Positions 51,968 through 63,855 of a stretch of DNA of 64,000 nucleotides are shown here, one piece after another. Each line of letters starts with the position of its first letter. Position 1 is the first letter of the stretch. A program made the position numbers and the translations under genes. The DNA comes from Glutinoglossum americanum (lineage: Eukaryota; Ascomycota; Geoglossomycetes; Geoglossales; Geoglossaceae). The notes beneath the pieces are model-generated. The model had not been told where the DNA came from and ran no database searches. It saw nothing but the letters and a program-made list of their open reading frames with translations. The stretch covers positions 124,001 to 188,000 of the forward strand of contig JAGHQL010000012.1 of the NCBI GenBank assembly GCA_020080175.1, given 5' to 3'.

Positions 51968-54583
51968 CTATGGTTGAGTGGCTCTCCTCGCTGCTCTCTT
52001 CTCCTTGACATCCCTTGCAGTCTTCGCTTTTGTCTCATCCTCCAACATTAAACGTTCACCAAAGCTCGCCGGCTCGCCTCCATTCCTACCGCGTCTCAAT
52101 TTCAGGTAGCTCGAGTTGTCGGCCGGGTCATAGCCGCTACACCCGTCAATACTACCCACATAGCTACCGATGTCACCCATCTCTTTAGCTATGGCGGTAG
52201 CGGTCGGAGATGCGTATGAGCCGCCGATGAAGGGATTGCCCATGAACTGGTTCCGTGTGATGGGGGACGATGAGCAAGAATCAAGACTATCTGGGTCGTA
52301 TGCATTACGATGGAGACCTCCGATGGTCGCGGTTGCGAATTGGTCGGTGATCGGGTTATCGACGGATGAGATGTTGGCAGAGGTGGACAGAGAGAATACG
52401 TTCGTGGCAGTTGGTTCGTTTTTGGCACGTACGGCGAGAGAGCCGCTATCATTGCTGCCGGGAGATGAGCTGCCTGGAGATGTGGCGGCCGCCTTCTGCT
52501 TAGCTACCCTCCGCTTGTCCGTCTTCTGCTTGTCACCCTCCTGACCGTTACGAGTCTCTTTGGTGTTCTTTGGGGTCACGCTCTGCTTTTCGGTCTTGGA
52601 AGAAGGTGCCTTGGGAGTATAGCTGTTGCTGTCCATGTCTCCGCTGTCGGTGTAGCCCATAAGAGGTGAGGCAGGGATCTGAACAGGAAGGCTACATGCC
52701 ATAGGAGAGACAGCAGCATCCTCGTCACCATCACCGCGCTCTTCAGGGATAGTAGCCCCATTACGCCAGAGGTGGCGCTTGCTCTTGGTCGGTAATCCAT
52801 TTCCGTCTGCGGGTTCACCCACATCATACTTGGCAACGCTACGGCGGCGCATGGAGCCCCAAGCGATGGAAGACTCATCTCCGAAGTCACCCAGGAGGCC
52901 ATGAGAATGGCTGTTGGAGGATTTGTCAGTTCCGGATTTCACTCGATGCGTGTTCTCGAGTCGCATCTTCTCGAAGCCGATATCTGCTGGGGCACTGCCA
53001 GCTACGACGTTTGGGCGGGCTTGGCTAAGAGAAGAACCATAGCGGCCAGCGGTAGACCTAATGGTGGTGGGAATCACTAGGCTGAGATCATAGCCCCGAA
53101 AAGAGCCAGGGTCAATGAGAGGCACGCCGATGGGAGAAATTGTCTTCTCGTTCTGCTTGTGGAGAGCAATTCCATTGCCGTTCTCCGTCTCTTCATCTTT
53201 AGATTTCCTGAGTTCAGGGAGATCGGGCACAGTCTCATCAAAGTCGAACAACCCCCCGTCATCGTAGTCATCCTCGTCGGCTTCTTCGTATTCAGCACGG
53301 GCAATGACCTCTGCGCTCTCATCTTGGACTCCACGAATCGCATCCCTCTCCTTAATCGTAGACCATTTGCCGCCGAGCCCATCCAAAGACCCATTGCCTT
53401 CCATCTGAGAAGCCTGTTGCCTGTGGGTGGTGTCGCGAAGACCAGAAGAGCTAGACTCAGATGTAAGATTTTCGAAGTTGGAGCTACGCGAGGGCGACGG
53501 TTCACTGAGAGGAGAAGTAGAAAACATCTTCTGAGCAGATTTGGTAGATTTAACGTCGGCTTGCGGAACTCCTTTCTCAACATCGCTACTGAGCTCCTGC
53601 TTGACGGTCTGTTTCTCATCGTCGCTCGTGATGGCCATTGGTTCCTGTGACCTGTCGTATGAGGCTGTAGGCAGAACGATAATGTCGTCGAACTTGAACT
53701 TCACCTGCTTTGGAGGACGAGGCTTGTGGTCGTCGCTGGAATGACGAATACTGCTGTGCAAGCTGGTAGATGAATCGCTTCGCCTCGATGTCGGCGTACT
53801 CGGTTGTTGTGGTGGCTTTGCCGATGGAAGGGAGGATGGTCTTGGTTTGTTGGGTAGGGTAAGTTTGGGTAGGGCTGGCCTAGTGAATGATTGTTGCGCT
53901 AGCGCCGCAGAACCCCCTTGTTTCAGATGACTTGACGGAGAAGACTCGGGGGAAGAAGGGCGCGCGGGTCGCTCCAATGTCGCCCTAGCCAAAGATCTAT
54001 GCCCGCCACAGTCTAGCAGCGGCATAAAACTGGGAGTGAACAAGCCTTGAAACTCGAGCTCGCGTTCGTGCGGGGGTGTCTGTGGGGTTTGGTCCCCTGG
54101 GTGGTAGTGAGTCCTCAAATCCTTCAATTCATTGGAATAGTGACTTGGCTGGGTATCGGTGTTGCGGCTGGGCGAAGACGATATCGTATATCCGCCTCCT
54201 CGATGCCTCTTTTTACCCGAATTGAATGTTTCTGCATCCCCTCTCTCACTTTTTTTGGTTCTACCTGCACCACGTCCTTGACGCAACTCGCGTTCAAATA
54301 TCCGAAACTCTTCATCCTTTGCGGCCTTGAACACCGCTATCTCGTCGTCTAGTTGTTTTCGTTTCCCCTCTACCAGTTCACGTATCATATTCTCCGTCAT
54401 ACTATCATTCATAGCTTCCTTGCTCTCCGAGGATCCCTCAGACATGTCCCCTTTCTCTTCCGAAGGCCCCGCATGCTTCTCGGAGTCCATATTCACGGGC
54501 GTTGCGCGATCCGTGGGGCTTGAACCTACTGCGGAGGAACTCCCCGAGATATCCACATGACCCAACGGTGGACTGGGCGGCAT
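51968..54583 (-). CDS. Large intronless disordered protein of unknown function (871 aa)
   Basis: A single frame of 872 codons, first ATG at 54583 and stop at 51968-51970. The frame stays open 39 nt further upstream but without ATG. The protein is mostly disordered: Ser/Pro-rich, with a short helical segment near the N-terminus (MIRELVEGKRKQLDDEIAVFKAAKDEEF split by acidic residues), a KQVKFKFDDIIVLP motif, an acidic patch (EEADEDDYDDGGLFDFDE), basic KSKRHLWRNG, and a Lys/Arg-rich end (KEKRAARRATQP). I recognise no domain. Composition and length suggest a conserved fungal regulatory or scaffold protein, perhaps nuclear; this is inference. The absence of introns across 2.6 kb contrasts with its neighbours. 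Confidence 0.8.
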   Translation of the reverse strand: MPPSPPLGHVDISGSSSAVGSSPTDRATPVNMDSEKHAGPSEEKGDMSEGSSESKEAMNDSMTENMIRELVEGKRKQLDDEIAVFKAAKDEEFRIFERELRQGRGAGRTKKSERGDAETFNSGKKRHRGGGYTISSSPSRNTDTQPSHYSNELKDLRTHYHPGDQTPQTPPHERELEFQGLFTPSFMPLLDCGGHRSLARATLERPARPSSPESSPSSHLKQGGSAALAQQSFTRPALPKLTLPNKPRPSSLPSAKPPQQPSTPTSRRSDSSTSLHSSIRHSSDDHKPRPPKQVKFKFDDIIVLPTASYDRSQEPMAITSDDEKQTVKQELSSDVEKGVPQADVKSTKSAQKMFSTSPLSEPSPSRSSNFENLTSESSSSGLRDTTHRQQASQMEGNGSLDGLGGKWSTIKERDAIRGVQDESAEVIARAEYEEADEDDYDDGGLFDFDETVPDLPELRKSKDEETENGNGIALHKQNEKTISPIGVPLIDPGSFRGYDLSLVIPTTIRSTAGRYGSSLSQARPNVVAGSAPADIGFEKMRLENTHRVKSGTDKSSNSHSHGLLGDFGDESSIAWGSMRRRSVAKYDVGEPADGNGLPTKSKRHLWRNGATIPEERGDGDEDAAVSPMACSLPVQIPASPLMGYTDSGDMDSNSYTPKAPSSKTEKQSVTPKNTKETRNGQEGDKQKTDKRRVAKQKAAATSPGSSSPGSNDSGSLAVRAKNEPTATNVFSLSTSANISSVDNPITDQFATATIGGLHRNAYDPDSLDSCSSSPITRNQFMGNPFIGGSYASPTATAIAKEMGDIGSYVGSIDGCSGYDPADNSSYLKLRRGRNGGEPASFGERLMLEDETKAKTARDVKEKRAARRATQP

Positions 54584-56934
54584 CGTGCAGGATCCAAAGT
54601 TGGGTTGGCAACCAATATTCAAACCATCGGCGTTGCAACAGAGGCTATGAGATTATAGCGGTACGTTGTTATTATTCGGCGAATACTGGTTCTAACATTC
54701 ACAACTCTCGAATAGACATTCCCAAGCTAGTAGATGAAAGCTTGGATTTTCGGTGCCGCAACAAATAACATATATAGAACTTGGAAGTTCTACGTGCGGA
54801 ATGAGACGGGTGGTTGTTAAAGAGTGTGACAGATTTGCCCGATGACTAACTTCGAAGCGAGGCGCCCTTGGGAATTTACCATGTATAGAGGTGTCAAACA
54901 AAACCGGGGGAGCCTGATGAGCGAAAATATAGTTGATAGTGGTGCCTGGCCTGAACAGGGCGGCTGAGACAGGGCAATCAAAGATGTGCGAGAACTCTGG
55001 TCATATGGGTCGATCGTGTGGTGAGGAGAGTTGTGTGCCGCGGCGGTGGTGGTGGATGTTCAAGTTGAGCACCGGCGGGCGGTGAAGGGTGATGCGGGCA
55101 GATCCTTGTCTAGTCGACGTCAACAAGCAAAGCACAGTGTGTCGTGCGACCTGTCTGAGATCTCAGCCACAGATCACGACGAGATGGCGCAGGCACAGAA
55201 TTGAGACCTGAGCTTCATCCCAATCATACTCACCACGATGGCCAGCTGTGGGACCCGACGTCGGCGAGTTTCCGACGGTTACCCACGGGTTCCGACGCAA
55301 GAGCAACAAGCCTCTGAAGCACAGACCAGCTCGACCCAGGCTGCGGCTGTTTCGCTAACGGGCTCCGTTGGGGTCTCCACACGACTCAGCCACGGGGAAG
55401 CTTCGTGTAGAATCTAGCGCTCCACAGCGTCGAGGGGACTCGACGCCGATAAATAAATGGGGACGGCTGGCCAAACCCGTCTCGCTGAAATCTCGATAAG
55501 ATCACGCACTTGTCGCGGACCAGCATCGGCCGCCGGTGCAATGCGAGCCCGCTCCCAAGAATCGATCCAGCGAACACGGGTGAGCCGGAATAATTTGACT
55601 GGCCCGTCCAGGTTCAAGGTTAAGGTTTCTTGTATGTCAATCGTGGGCACCTGAGCTGCTCTTGCATCGTGGGGGGTTCCCTGCTTGGCCCGTGCGTGGA
55701 ATCGACCATTTGATGCAAGCCGCGGTAGACGAAGGTTGTTTTCCGGGATAAAACATCAGTGGACGCGTCTGGTTCGGGCGATCCAGAACTCCAGAACCCC
55801 AGGACTCCAGTGGCCTGCAGAGAGGAAATTCCGTGTGCTGTTTTTGCGTTTGTACAGAGGGTGTTCGGGGGGTTTTGGATCTCTCGGGCCGAAAATAATT
55901 AAATTAACTGGTATATATTATTCCTTGGCTCTCCGGAGGAGGCTCCTCGGGAATTTTATACTCCGAACACGCCTCTTGCTCGGCCCTCGCTCGCCTCTTT
56001 AACTCACCTCTTCGCAATTCATCGCCGAATCGAGTCATCCCCTTCTTTCCAGCTGAGGGCAAAGAGTGCCCTAATGGAGTATTTAATTCTCATCGCTTTC
56101 CGTTAATCTACCTTTCCGCGCAGCCGTTAGAAGCCAATGTCTCTCTGCTCTCTACCGGCCATTGCCCTCCCTTTTCCGAGCCCGAGTCGGCTCTGCACTT
56201 GTCCCACAGATCTCAGCAACGAGATCCAACCAGAATATAGAAGAGAATATTCCGTACTTTTCTCTACTCTTTCGATTGGAGTGGAGGGCTGGTTCGGCTT
56301 CCTATTACATCAGCTCTCTATGCGGGTACCTCGTATATTCGTAAGCCATGAGAATCCCAGGATGTTTCCCCAGAGCCCCCCCTATGATTTCCCTTTGCGG
56401 TCACCGTACAAAAATTGCACGAGGCTTTCTTCTCCACTCTATGCGAATGCCTGCTTGCGGAGGACCCCCGACTAACTAACACGTACATGTCCTCACATTG
56501 AGAAAAGAGAGGTAAAGATCCGGTGAGATCGAGATTGAATACTTTCGAACTAACCTCTCTTCGTATTAATCTATCGTACCCCTGCTTGGTGGTACTCGCA
56601 ATCCTGCAGCCAACAAATAAAATATCCACATCACAAAGATTTCATTCTTCATTTTCCCTTGCGCGAATGCTCGCTTTACTGCCGCCGTTATTATGACGGC
56701 TACCGCCCCTCAAAGTATGTACATACATACGTCGCCTTGGTGCAACCCGGTTTTCCTATGTCTGATATCCATGTTTTCCTACAAGCGAGCTGGGTTTTCG
56801 GGCTCTCGGGCTCTCGGGAATGTGGAATTACTAAGTGGAATGCCTTCCAACAGCCGCCTCCATGGCCACGAACAAGAACCAGCCAGACACCGGTTATGCA
56901 CCACTAGTTGCCCCTCTCCCGCCATTCGCTTTCA
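54584..56934. other. Long intergenic region, promoter/leader of the 871-aa gene
   Basis: A 2.35-kb gap with only short unsupported frames on both strands. It probably holds a long regulated 5' region of the minus-strand 871-residue gene; CT-rich and AG-rich tracts are present. I see no gene, RNA or repeat in it. Confidence 0.45.
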
Positions 56935-57126
56935 TCAACTTCCTGCCGACGACGCCGGCGCTGGCGCGGTAGGTGCTGCCTCCGGATCCGTTGCCTCATT
57001 GTTCTCAAAATACTCCGCCCAGGCCTTGACCTGGCTATTGAGGTACTTCATGCCTGCATAGTAGACGAATAAACAGACGACGAGGCTCACAAGTAGGGCG
57101 AGGAAGATTATGAGGTTGGGACGCAT
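56935..57126 (-). CDS. Small single-pass membrane protein (63 aa)
   Basis: ATG at 57126, stop at 56935. The product starts MRPNLIIFLALLVSLVVCLFVYYAG, a clear transmembrane helix (about 5-25), followed by a short amphipathic part (YLNSQVKAWAEYFENN) and an Ala/Pro/Ser tail. The layout resembles small mitochondrial or ER tail/anchor proteins, but I do not recognise a family. Support is the clean start, the strong helix and the charged segment after it. It might also be the N-terminal exon of a longer gene, although no donor continuing the frame was evident. Confidence 0.55.
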   Translation of the reverse strand: MRPNLIIFLALLVSLVVCLFVYYAGMKYLNSQVKAWAEYFENNEATDPEAAPTAPAPASSAGS

Positions 57127-57698
57127 AATTTTGTTGGGTTAGAGGCCGGATCTATGGTTCGGGGTTAGTGGGAATTTTAGGGGAAGGGGAAGGTTAACCC
57201 ACTGTGTGACTCGTTTGTCTTATCTTGTTTTGTCCTCTCTCCTCGTTGTTTCTTGTAGATCCTGTCTGTATTCCTATCGGCCATGAGCAACAACACGCCA
57301 AATCACAAAAGTCGTCCTAACACCCACAAAATTATGCTAGTCTGAACACCCACTTCGGTTTTGGTCTTGCTGCTGGAGGCGAATTTGCGGGTTACAGGAT
57401 GTCAAAACACACGGACGGATCTTCAAAGGAGGTGGCTGTTGGGAGGAGAACCTGTGGCGACAAAGGGAGAAATCCCCTCCTTTTTTAGTGTTAAGATGGG
57501 TGCCATGACGTGTTGCATTGGGTGTTTGTTATGCCCCCACTTGCCTTTGGTAAAAGAGATCAGTGAATAAGAGTTCCTTCCTCCTTCACGGATTCATATA
57601 CCATAGCCATGTGGTTCACTTTCTATTCTGGGTCCGACTAGCTAAGCTACGTTTCAATTACAGGTTTGCTTCCGCAGATTCTCTCTGCCCTCTGTCTT
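57127..57698. other. Intergenic, 3' flank of the TRM732-like gene
   Basis: A 572-bp gap containing the promoter of the 63-residue membrane protein and the 3' flank of the Trm732-like gene. No other feature seen. Confidence 0.45.
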
Positions 57699-60600
57699 TT
57701 AACTGCGTTGCGCTATAACAAGGTCGATTCGCGAGAGCCATAGTTCATGGAGTGATGTCTGTCGCCCCACCTCCGCGAGGCTCTTCAACGCCATGGTGAC
57801 CTCCACACCATCGAGGTCATCACCCCTCATCCATTCCAACACAACCTTTGCCCCAAGGATTACATGGATTCCGAGGGCAAAGACTTCTGGCTTCGCGGTC
57901 CAGCCTAGCGGTCCATCCAACGCCTCGATCCTCGCCTTCCTTGATAGCGCGATTAGGCCTTCCCTTACCCAGGCGATATATGCTTCTGCCAACTGTTCGT
58001 GCGATGCTTCGTGGGCCATCCGTAGAAGAACCCGAGACCAAACCTCTGCCTCCCGAACCTCATCGATGAAAAGGTTCTGCTTCTCTTCTATGAAGAGTGA
58101 TCTGTCTTCCTTTGTAGCCTCAGCAAGAAGGCTCTCTACCGACTCAAGCGTCTCGGCATTCCCTTCGGTCATACCGAGGGATAGCCATCGCGAATGTAGT
58201 GTTAGCCTTTGTACCGCTGTTGTGAAAAGGTCGATCGAGTGGGAGTACTGAGATGAGAGCCACTCAGAAAACTGAAGACTCGCGGCTAGTGGCAAAAGGG
58301 ATATTCTCGGGGAAGTGTCTGACGAAGAAGAAAGAACCCATGAGACTACTGCAGCTCCTATATCTCGAATCTCGCCGTCGTCATCGTTCAAAATATCATA
58401 TAATGCTATATAGGCACCCAGAAGCGCATCATCTGTTCGTGGATTCTGCCCGGGCATCCGGAATGCCCTTTTAAACGCGTTCAAAGATGCAACAGCCGCC
58501 ATGCGTGTAGAGAAATCCTGGTAAGCATTAGTATGTAGGGGCCTTAGGGAAATAGCTGTCCTATATCTTACATTTCTCTCATCTCCGGCTTCATAGAGAG
58601 CGACGGTCCACTCCCCCAACTTAACTATGAGACTCTCTGGCCAGATGGATTGTTGAGTGCATTGGGCTGTGGCGATTGATCCCCATAGCCGTAGCTCCGC
58701 ATTCATCAACGATGGACTGCTGAAGAACCTGGGGGCATCGGCAAGCCTGTAAGAAGCAACTGGCAATATATCTACGATATCCTTTTGGGAATCCGTGAGC
58801 AAGCGTAGCTCTGGTAAAGGCGACCTTTCACACAGCCCTGCAACGTAACTGGCAGCATATGCCTTCGCTTCAGATGAAGAGCTGACCTCTAGTGCCCGGA
58901 AGAGGACAATTCCAATTTCCAAGAAGGCACCCGCCGAAGCCGAACTCGACCCGACATGATAAAGGTTCTCAAACAGATCAACTATGTCACGCAAGGTGCC
59001 AGGGTCATATTTCGTCAAGGCCTCTATCACTGGCTGAAGGCCGCCTATTTGTCCTTGCAAGCAGTGGTGGAGGATCGTGCCGCGAACGAGTGCCCTCTTA
59101 TAAAGCGAGCCTGATGCGCCTCGACTACGTTGCATTCCAGGGGTTTTCTCCAACGCCAAAAGGCCATTAAGGGACTGGGAGTATTCCATATCCTCGCATA
59201 GTTGATTAACTGAACGTCCCAGTGGGCCTGACTTTGGCAGTTAGAGAAGTTCCCGGCGGCAGCGCAAAGAGTGAAGGCTTACAGTCAGTTGTAATATCTA
59301 CGTAGCACACTCTTACGTAAGATTCCAGTATGATATTAGCAGCCTCAAAGAAGACGCTTTTAGTGACAGGGCATATATCAGCTCGAGAAATGGCACTGCA
59401 TGAATCCTGGAATAATGGTACGAGTAGTTGGATAGCATCTATAACATATTAGTCAGCGAGCGAAGAACGCTTGATGGGAAGACTCGCTACCTTTTAACTG
59501 GTTCGGATCTTGAGGGAGATATGCTTGTAGGAGGTATCTGATACCAAGGAGTTGGCCGTGTAATGCATTATTTGATATCCATGGTAGATTAGCAAGATAC
59601 GAGACTTCCCCTATGAACTCCGATCCGTCAACTAAAGAACAGAACGTACGCGCGGCCATATCTCGGACGTGCCATATTTTGCTTCCCATGTAGAATAAAA
59701 TTAGCTCTCGCAGCTCGGTGTCATTTGCCTTCGGAGACCCAGCACGTCGTATGATATCCATAGCGGGAAAGACTGCTTCAGGAGAGCCGAATCCAAGTAC
59801 TAAATTAGCATCCTGGTCCTCCAGCCCAGTCGGTGAGCCGCAAGCTATTGGCTGACCTAGAAGCTTCTTTAGCAGTCCCGGGAGATTTGGGTATTTGTCA
59901 TATAAAAGTTTGGTGACTTTTTTATCTACTTTAACATGCCACTTGTTCCGAGGCTCGTTGGTGCCAAAGAGCCGGTCAGCGAGAGCCCTAAAGAGCATTA
60001 TGCCACAGTTCCGAATCGCCCAACTAGAGGAAATTTTCAGCCCAGAGTCACTCCGCCTTGCAATATAGAATTCGGGCTTACACATCAGACCCTAGGCACT
60101 TCACCGACAACTCCATCGTTTCTGCCAAGTATGGTTCGGAGCACGGTCCAAGTCTAGAATTTGCAAATGCGTCCTTTAGACAGTTGAGTGCATGCACTTG
60201 AGGAAGTTTGACTTCCTGACCCCCAGAAGATGCAACAATAGGCTGTCGTGCTTCCGCCAACAGATCCAAGATGACTTGAACAAAGAGGGGTCCCCCCGGG
60301 TCTGATGTCATTACGCCTGTTATTAAAGAAGGGATTCCTGCTGAGCGCCGCGTGGTGGTGGATGCTTGATCTCGAATACAATCCCAGGTGTTCTACTGGA
60401 AATTAGATGGAGGTATTTTAATAAGTTCAGGTTTAGTTATTACTTTGTACCACACGCTCAGCAACGGGCTCATGCTCTTTTCTTTGAGGCAGCGTTGACA
60501 GCAGGCAGCAAACGTCAAGGACACTGTCGAAAATGCTCCACGGTGACGAAGTTCCGCTAGCTGCTTAAAACTGAGCTGGCCAATGGCCCTTATATCCCTC

Positions 60601-63374
60601 TCGTGTATGATCGAGAGCTCGGACTGCGGATCGTGTGTTGCTTTCGATATTATGGTTCGTAGCACCGCGCTAAGCTCTTAGCACTGAGAATATGATGCTC
60701 TTTGGGGGAGCTGGGGTCCTACCTTGATTCCTTCAGGGCGCGCCAGGAATAGCTCAGAATGTCCTTAGTCCCCAAGTCTCCTTCATCATCGAACTCCTCT
60801 GGAATGTGGCCCTCTGGTGAGTCATTGCAAAGGGAGCCTTTAATGCACTCCCATATGTCCTGGCAAAACCGGATGATTCGCTCGTGCAGCTGCTTCCAAC
60901 TATGGATGTCATCCCCGTTAGACGATAACAGGGTATTGTAAAAGTCGGGCTGATCGAGGATTAATCTCGGGGGAGTATTAGCAGATATAACGTAGGTTTG
61001 AACGGAAAGGATATGCGAACCTTACGCCGGCTATATGGCCATGCACAGGGTTGTTGGAGACGGCAAGTGCAAGATCCATTCTCGCAGCATCTAACCCTTC
61101 TTCTAGAATTGACATCAAACGGTTAGCAATCGATAGTTGCGGGTTTCTATGGTGGCCCCTAGTAAATGGCCCAAATGGCGTATCCGTGACTCGGCATCGA
61201 CTACACATATCAAAAATGATTTCATAGGTTCGAGCGACACCATCTGCATGATCAGCCCTTCCAGAAAGATGCAATTTACGCTCTATCCGGCTGAGAAAGC
61301 CGAATACATCCAATAATGTTGTACTTCTAGCCGGCTTTTGAACGGTTTCATTTCTTAGTTCTGAGACCTTTTGTGGTCCTCGTGGAGAAATATCGACGCA
61401 TACTGCCGACTTGAATAAGTAGACCGAGTCTGGAGTAGCCATTTTTAAGATGCTTGCCGCGCCGTTCCGCACATCGTCAAAGGGGTCGGCCAGAAGGTCA
61501 AGTAGTACTCGGCAAGCTTGAGTGTCTAAAACCTTGACGTGGAACGGCCATTTAACCTCCCCCCGGGCAAGCTTTGACAGCCTCATGGCGGGCACCTCTG
61601 CATCCAGTCCAGATTGAAGCAGGATGTTAAGTGCTTTCAAGGCTGTTACATGTCGTTGATAAGATGCAGTCGGCTGGAGCTCGGCGATCAAGAAGCTGAT
61701 ATACCAATTCAAGAACTCGACGTGTCGTTGCAGTCGACCGGCCGAGGACTTTGCAGCTTTCGCAACACCCCATTGTTTCTCGGATTCGATAGCGTGAGCC
61801 TTGGCTTTCTTGTATCTTCCGACGTCCCTTGACAAGGATGAGATACTGCCCCGGAGTCTATCAATTAATCGCTTCGTCGTATTGAGAACATCAGTTCTGA
61901 ACTTCGCATCAGTATCTGCATGGAAGAAGGCCATATTCTGCTCTAGTAGGGACAGAACTCCAGAGGAAAATGGTCGGGTTAGTAGGGGTGATGCGATAAG
62001 AAGCGATAGAGCAGCTAGTCGAATGGTTGCAGACGCCCGAGCCAGAAATTTACCTATTAGAGCATCCGGGATAACCACAGAATTAGACCGTGTCACATTG
62101 CGATCAAATGGCCCCTCGTCTACGCTTTCCAAAGCCTGCTCTTCTATGCTAGAATTAGATGTTCGTTGATAGCAGGATGTAATATGGGATAACCAGTACC
62201 TGTGACAAGGCCTATCTCTTTGCCAACTTGCAGTGCGGTGAACAGTGTCATAACCCGCGGGTCTTCATCCTCCAGTATGGACCCAGATAGAATGTCCTTA
62301 ACGCGAAGGCATTCCAAGAAGTAATTGAAATCTGCTGCACTCAGTTTAAAGAGGCCGGGAAAGATGTGTTGCTTAATATTTTCTAACGCCTCTGGCGACC
62401 TTTCGATGCTTGCCTCAAGTGTACTACACCATGCGGGTACGGCTGTATTAGATATTCGGCGGGGAGCTTCGTCATCTGCTTGTTTCTTTAATGTAGAGAA
62501 TAACGTTACAAACAAATCACCCGCAGCCGGAGCAATATCTGGCTCTGGCATCCACTGTAAAATGGCCGAAGCAAGCTCCGCAGCGTTGTAGTCTCGAGCC
62601 CTCTCGACATTATCTGGTGGTGCTGTTGTCTCAGGGGCTTCACGAATAGGGGTAGTATCGCGTGTTCCGCTAAAACTGTCTACCGCTCTAGCGCCGCTGT
62701 TAATCTGCCATGTATGGACCAGTTCAAGCAAGTCCTTAGGCGGAATAGCTCGCTTGCCAATGAAGTAGTCAAGAGCTTGAAGTGCGGGCTTTACTCTGCT
62801 ATACGCTTCCTGCTTGAAAGTGATAGCAATAACGCGGGTCACGGCCGTATCTAGCACTCTTCTAGTATTAGGGTAATCCGAATATCCCAAGATTATAGAA
62901 GATAAAGTCACCAAAACCTGTCGCATTGGCTTAGCCTTGGCCTTATCCGATTTCTCTAGGTAAAAGCTAAAGATGTCAGACCAGAGATAGTCCGGCCTAC
63001 TGAGAGACCGTAGGCTGGTAACAGGGGACGATCGGCACTTCTCAAGAAGAGCCGTGAGTGCATTGCAAGCCGCTGCTCTGTGGGACTGGGATATTTGGGT
63101 TGAGCATGCCGTATGCAATATAGATTTTAGAGCCCCTTCTAGCCTAGTAGCTGCTTAGCATTTGGCCGGCATACTAGGCTCGTAAGCGGCATCAATCGTG
63201 CACTGGATAATAAATGAGATACACATACATGACTGACTCCGCGGACGCATCTTGGGGTGTAGAGAATTTACTGCTTAGGCCTTGGCCTATTTCCCGCAAC
63301 GATTCTTCTGAGAGGTGCTGCCCGCTGGCGTACAAGCGCCAATACTGCATAGCTTCTCTACCCTCATTCTTCAT
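57699..63374 (-). CDS. TRM732: Trm732/THADA-like armadillo-type protein, DUF2428 (1736 aa)
   Basis: Nine exons (63374-63229, 63143-62200, 62143-61021, 60965-60723, 60669-60444, 60392-60082, 60023-59491, 59438-59283, 59227-57699) join in frame to 1736 residues, a normal size for this family. The protein is helical-repeat throughout. Around residues 700-1010 it contains the DUF2428 hallmarks NNPVHGHIAGVRLIL, SAGIPSLITG and WAIRNCGIMLFRALADRLFG. In yeast, Trm732 binds the Trm7 methyltransferase and directs 2'-O-methylation of residue 32 in the tRNA anticodon loop; animal THADA is the orthologue. The cytoplasmic role here is by homology. Exon 3 uses donor GTTCGC in preference to a nearby GTAAGG because it restores VRLIL; this junction and the exon 8/9 acceptor are the least certain. 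It is divergent from TIM23. Confidence 0.88.
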
Positions 63375-63855
63375 GGTCCGTGAATTTCCAGTTAAACTTA
63401 TGAAGAACGTTTAATGGGATATGAAAAAATCGATCTCTTTGTCATAACCGGGCTGGATTGCCTGGAAAAACTGCGAACTGAAGGAAAAAGCGGAATAAAA
63501 GTAAATAGGGAAACTCTCGGACACTAGCTATCGATATAAATAGTATAAAAACAATACACCGGGATGCAAAAGCCGCTTCAAAATTCTAGCACCACCTGAA
63601 TAAGCAGTGGGTGAGACCGCCAGGGAAACTATTTTTTAGCACTGAGAGGTGGTTGTGTCTGCGTTGTGGGGGAAATGTTCTCCAGCGTTGTATTTCTGCA
63701 ATTGGACCTTTTCTGTGGTCAGGACCCCAATCACGTGATTCTCAACACTAAAAATTTTTGGCCGAGCCAAGCCTTGCATTATCCTTAATCCATCCGGAAT
63801 TTGCTTGGGAAAAGTGTCTTGACACTTCAAAGGTTAACAATCATCTCCCCCGCCC
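63375..63855. promoter_or_regulatory. Divergent promoter region, TRM732-like / TIM23
   Basis: A 481-bp gap between divergent starts. ATATAAATAGTATAAAAAC at about 63534-63552 offers TATA-like sequence for either direction. No other motif is claimed. Confidence 0.55.

Noticed and set aside
54620-54622. Start of the 871-residue protein at 54622
   Set aside because: That codon is TTG; the first ATG in frame is at 54583.
55385-56475. Short frames in the gap upstream of the 871-residue gene
   Set aside because: They are 60-110 codons, on both strands, with no motif and no splice partners that would build a longer protein.
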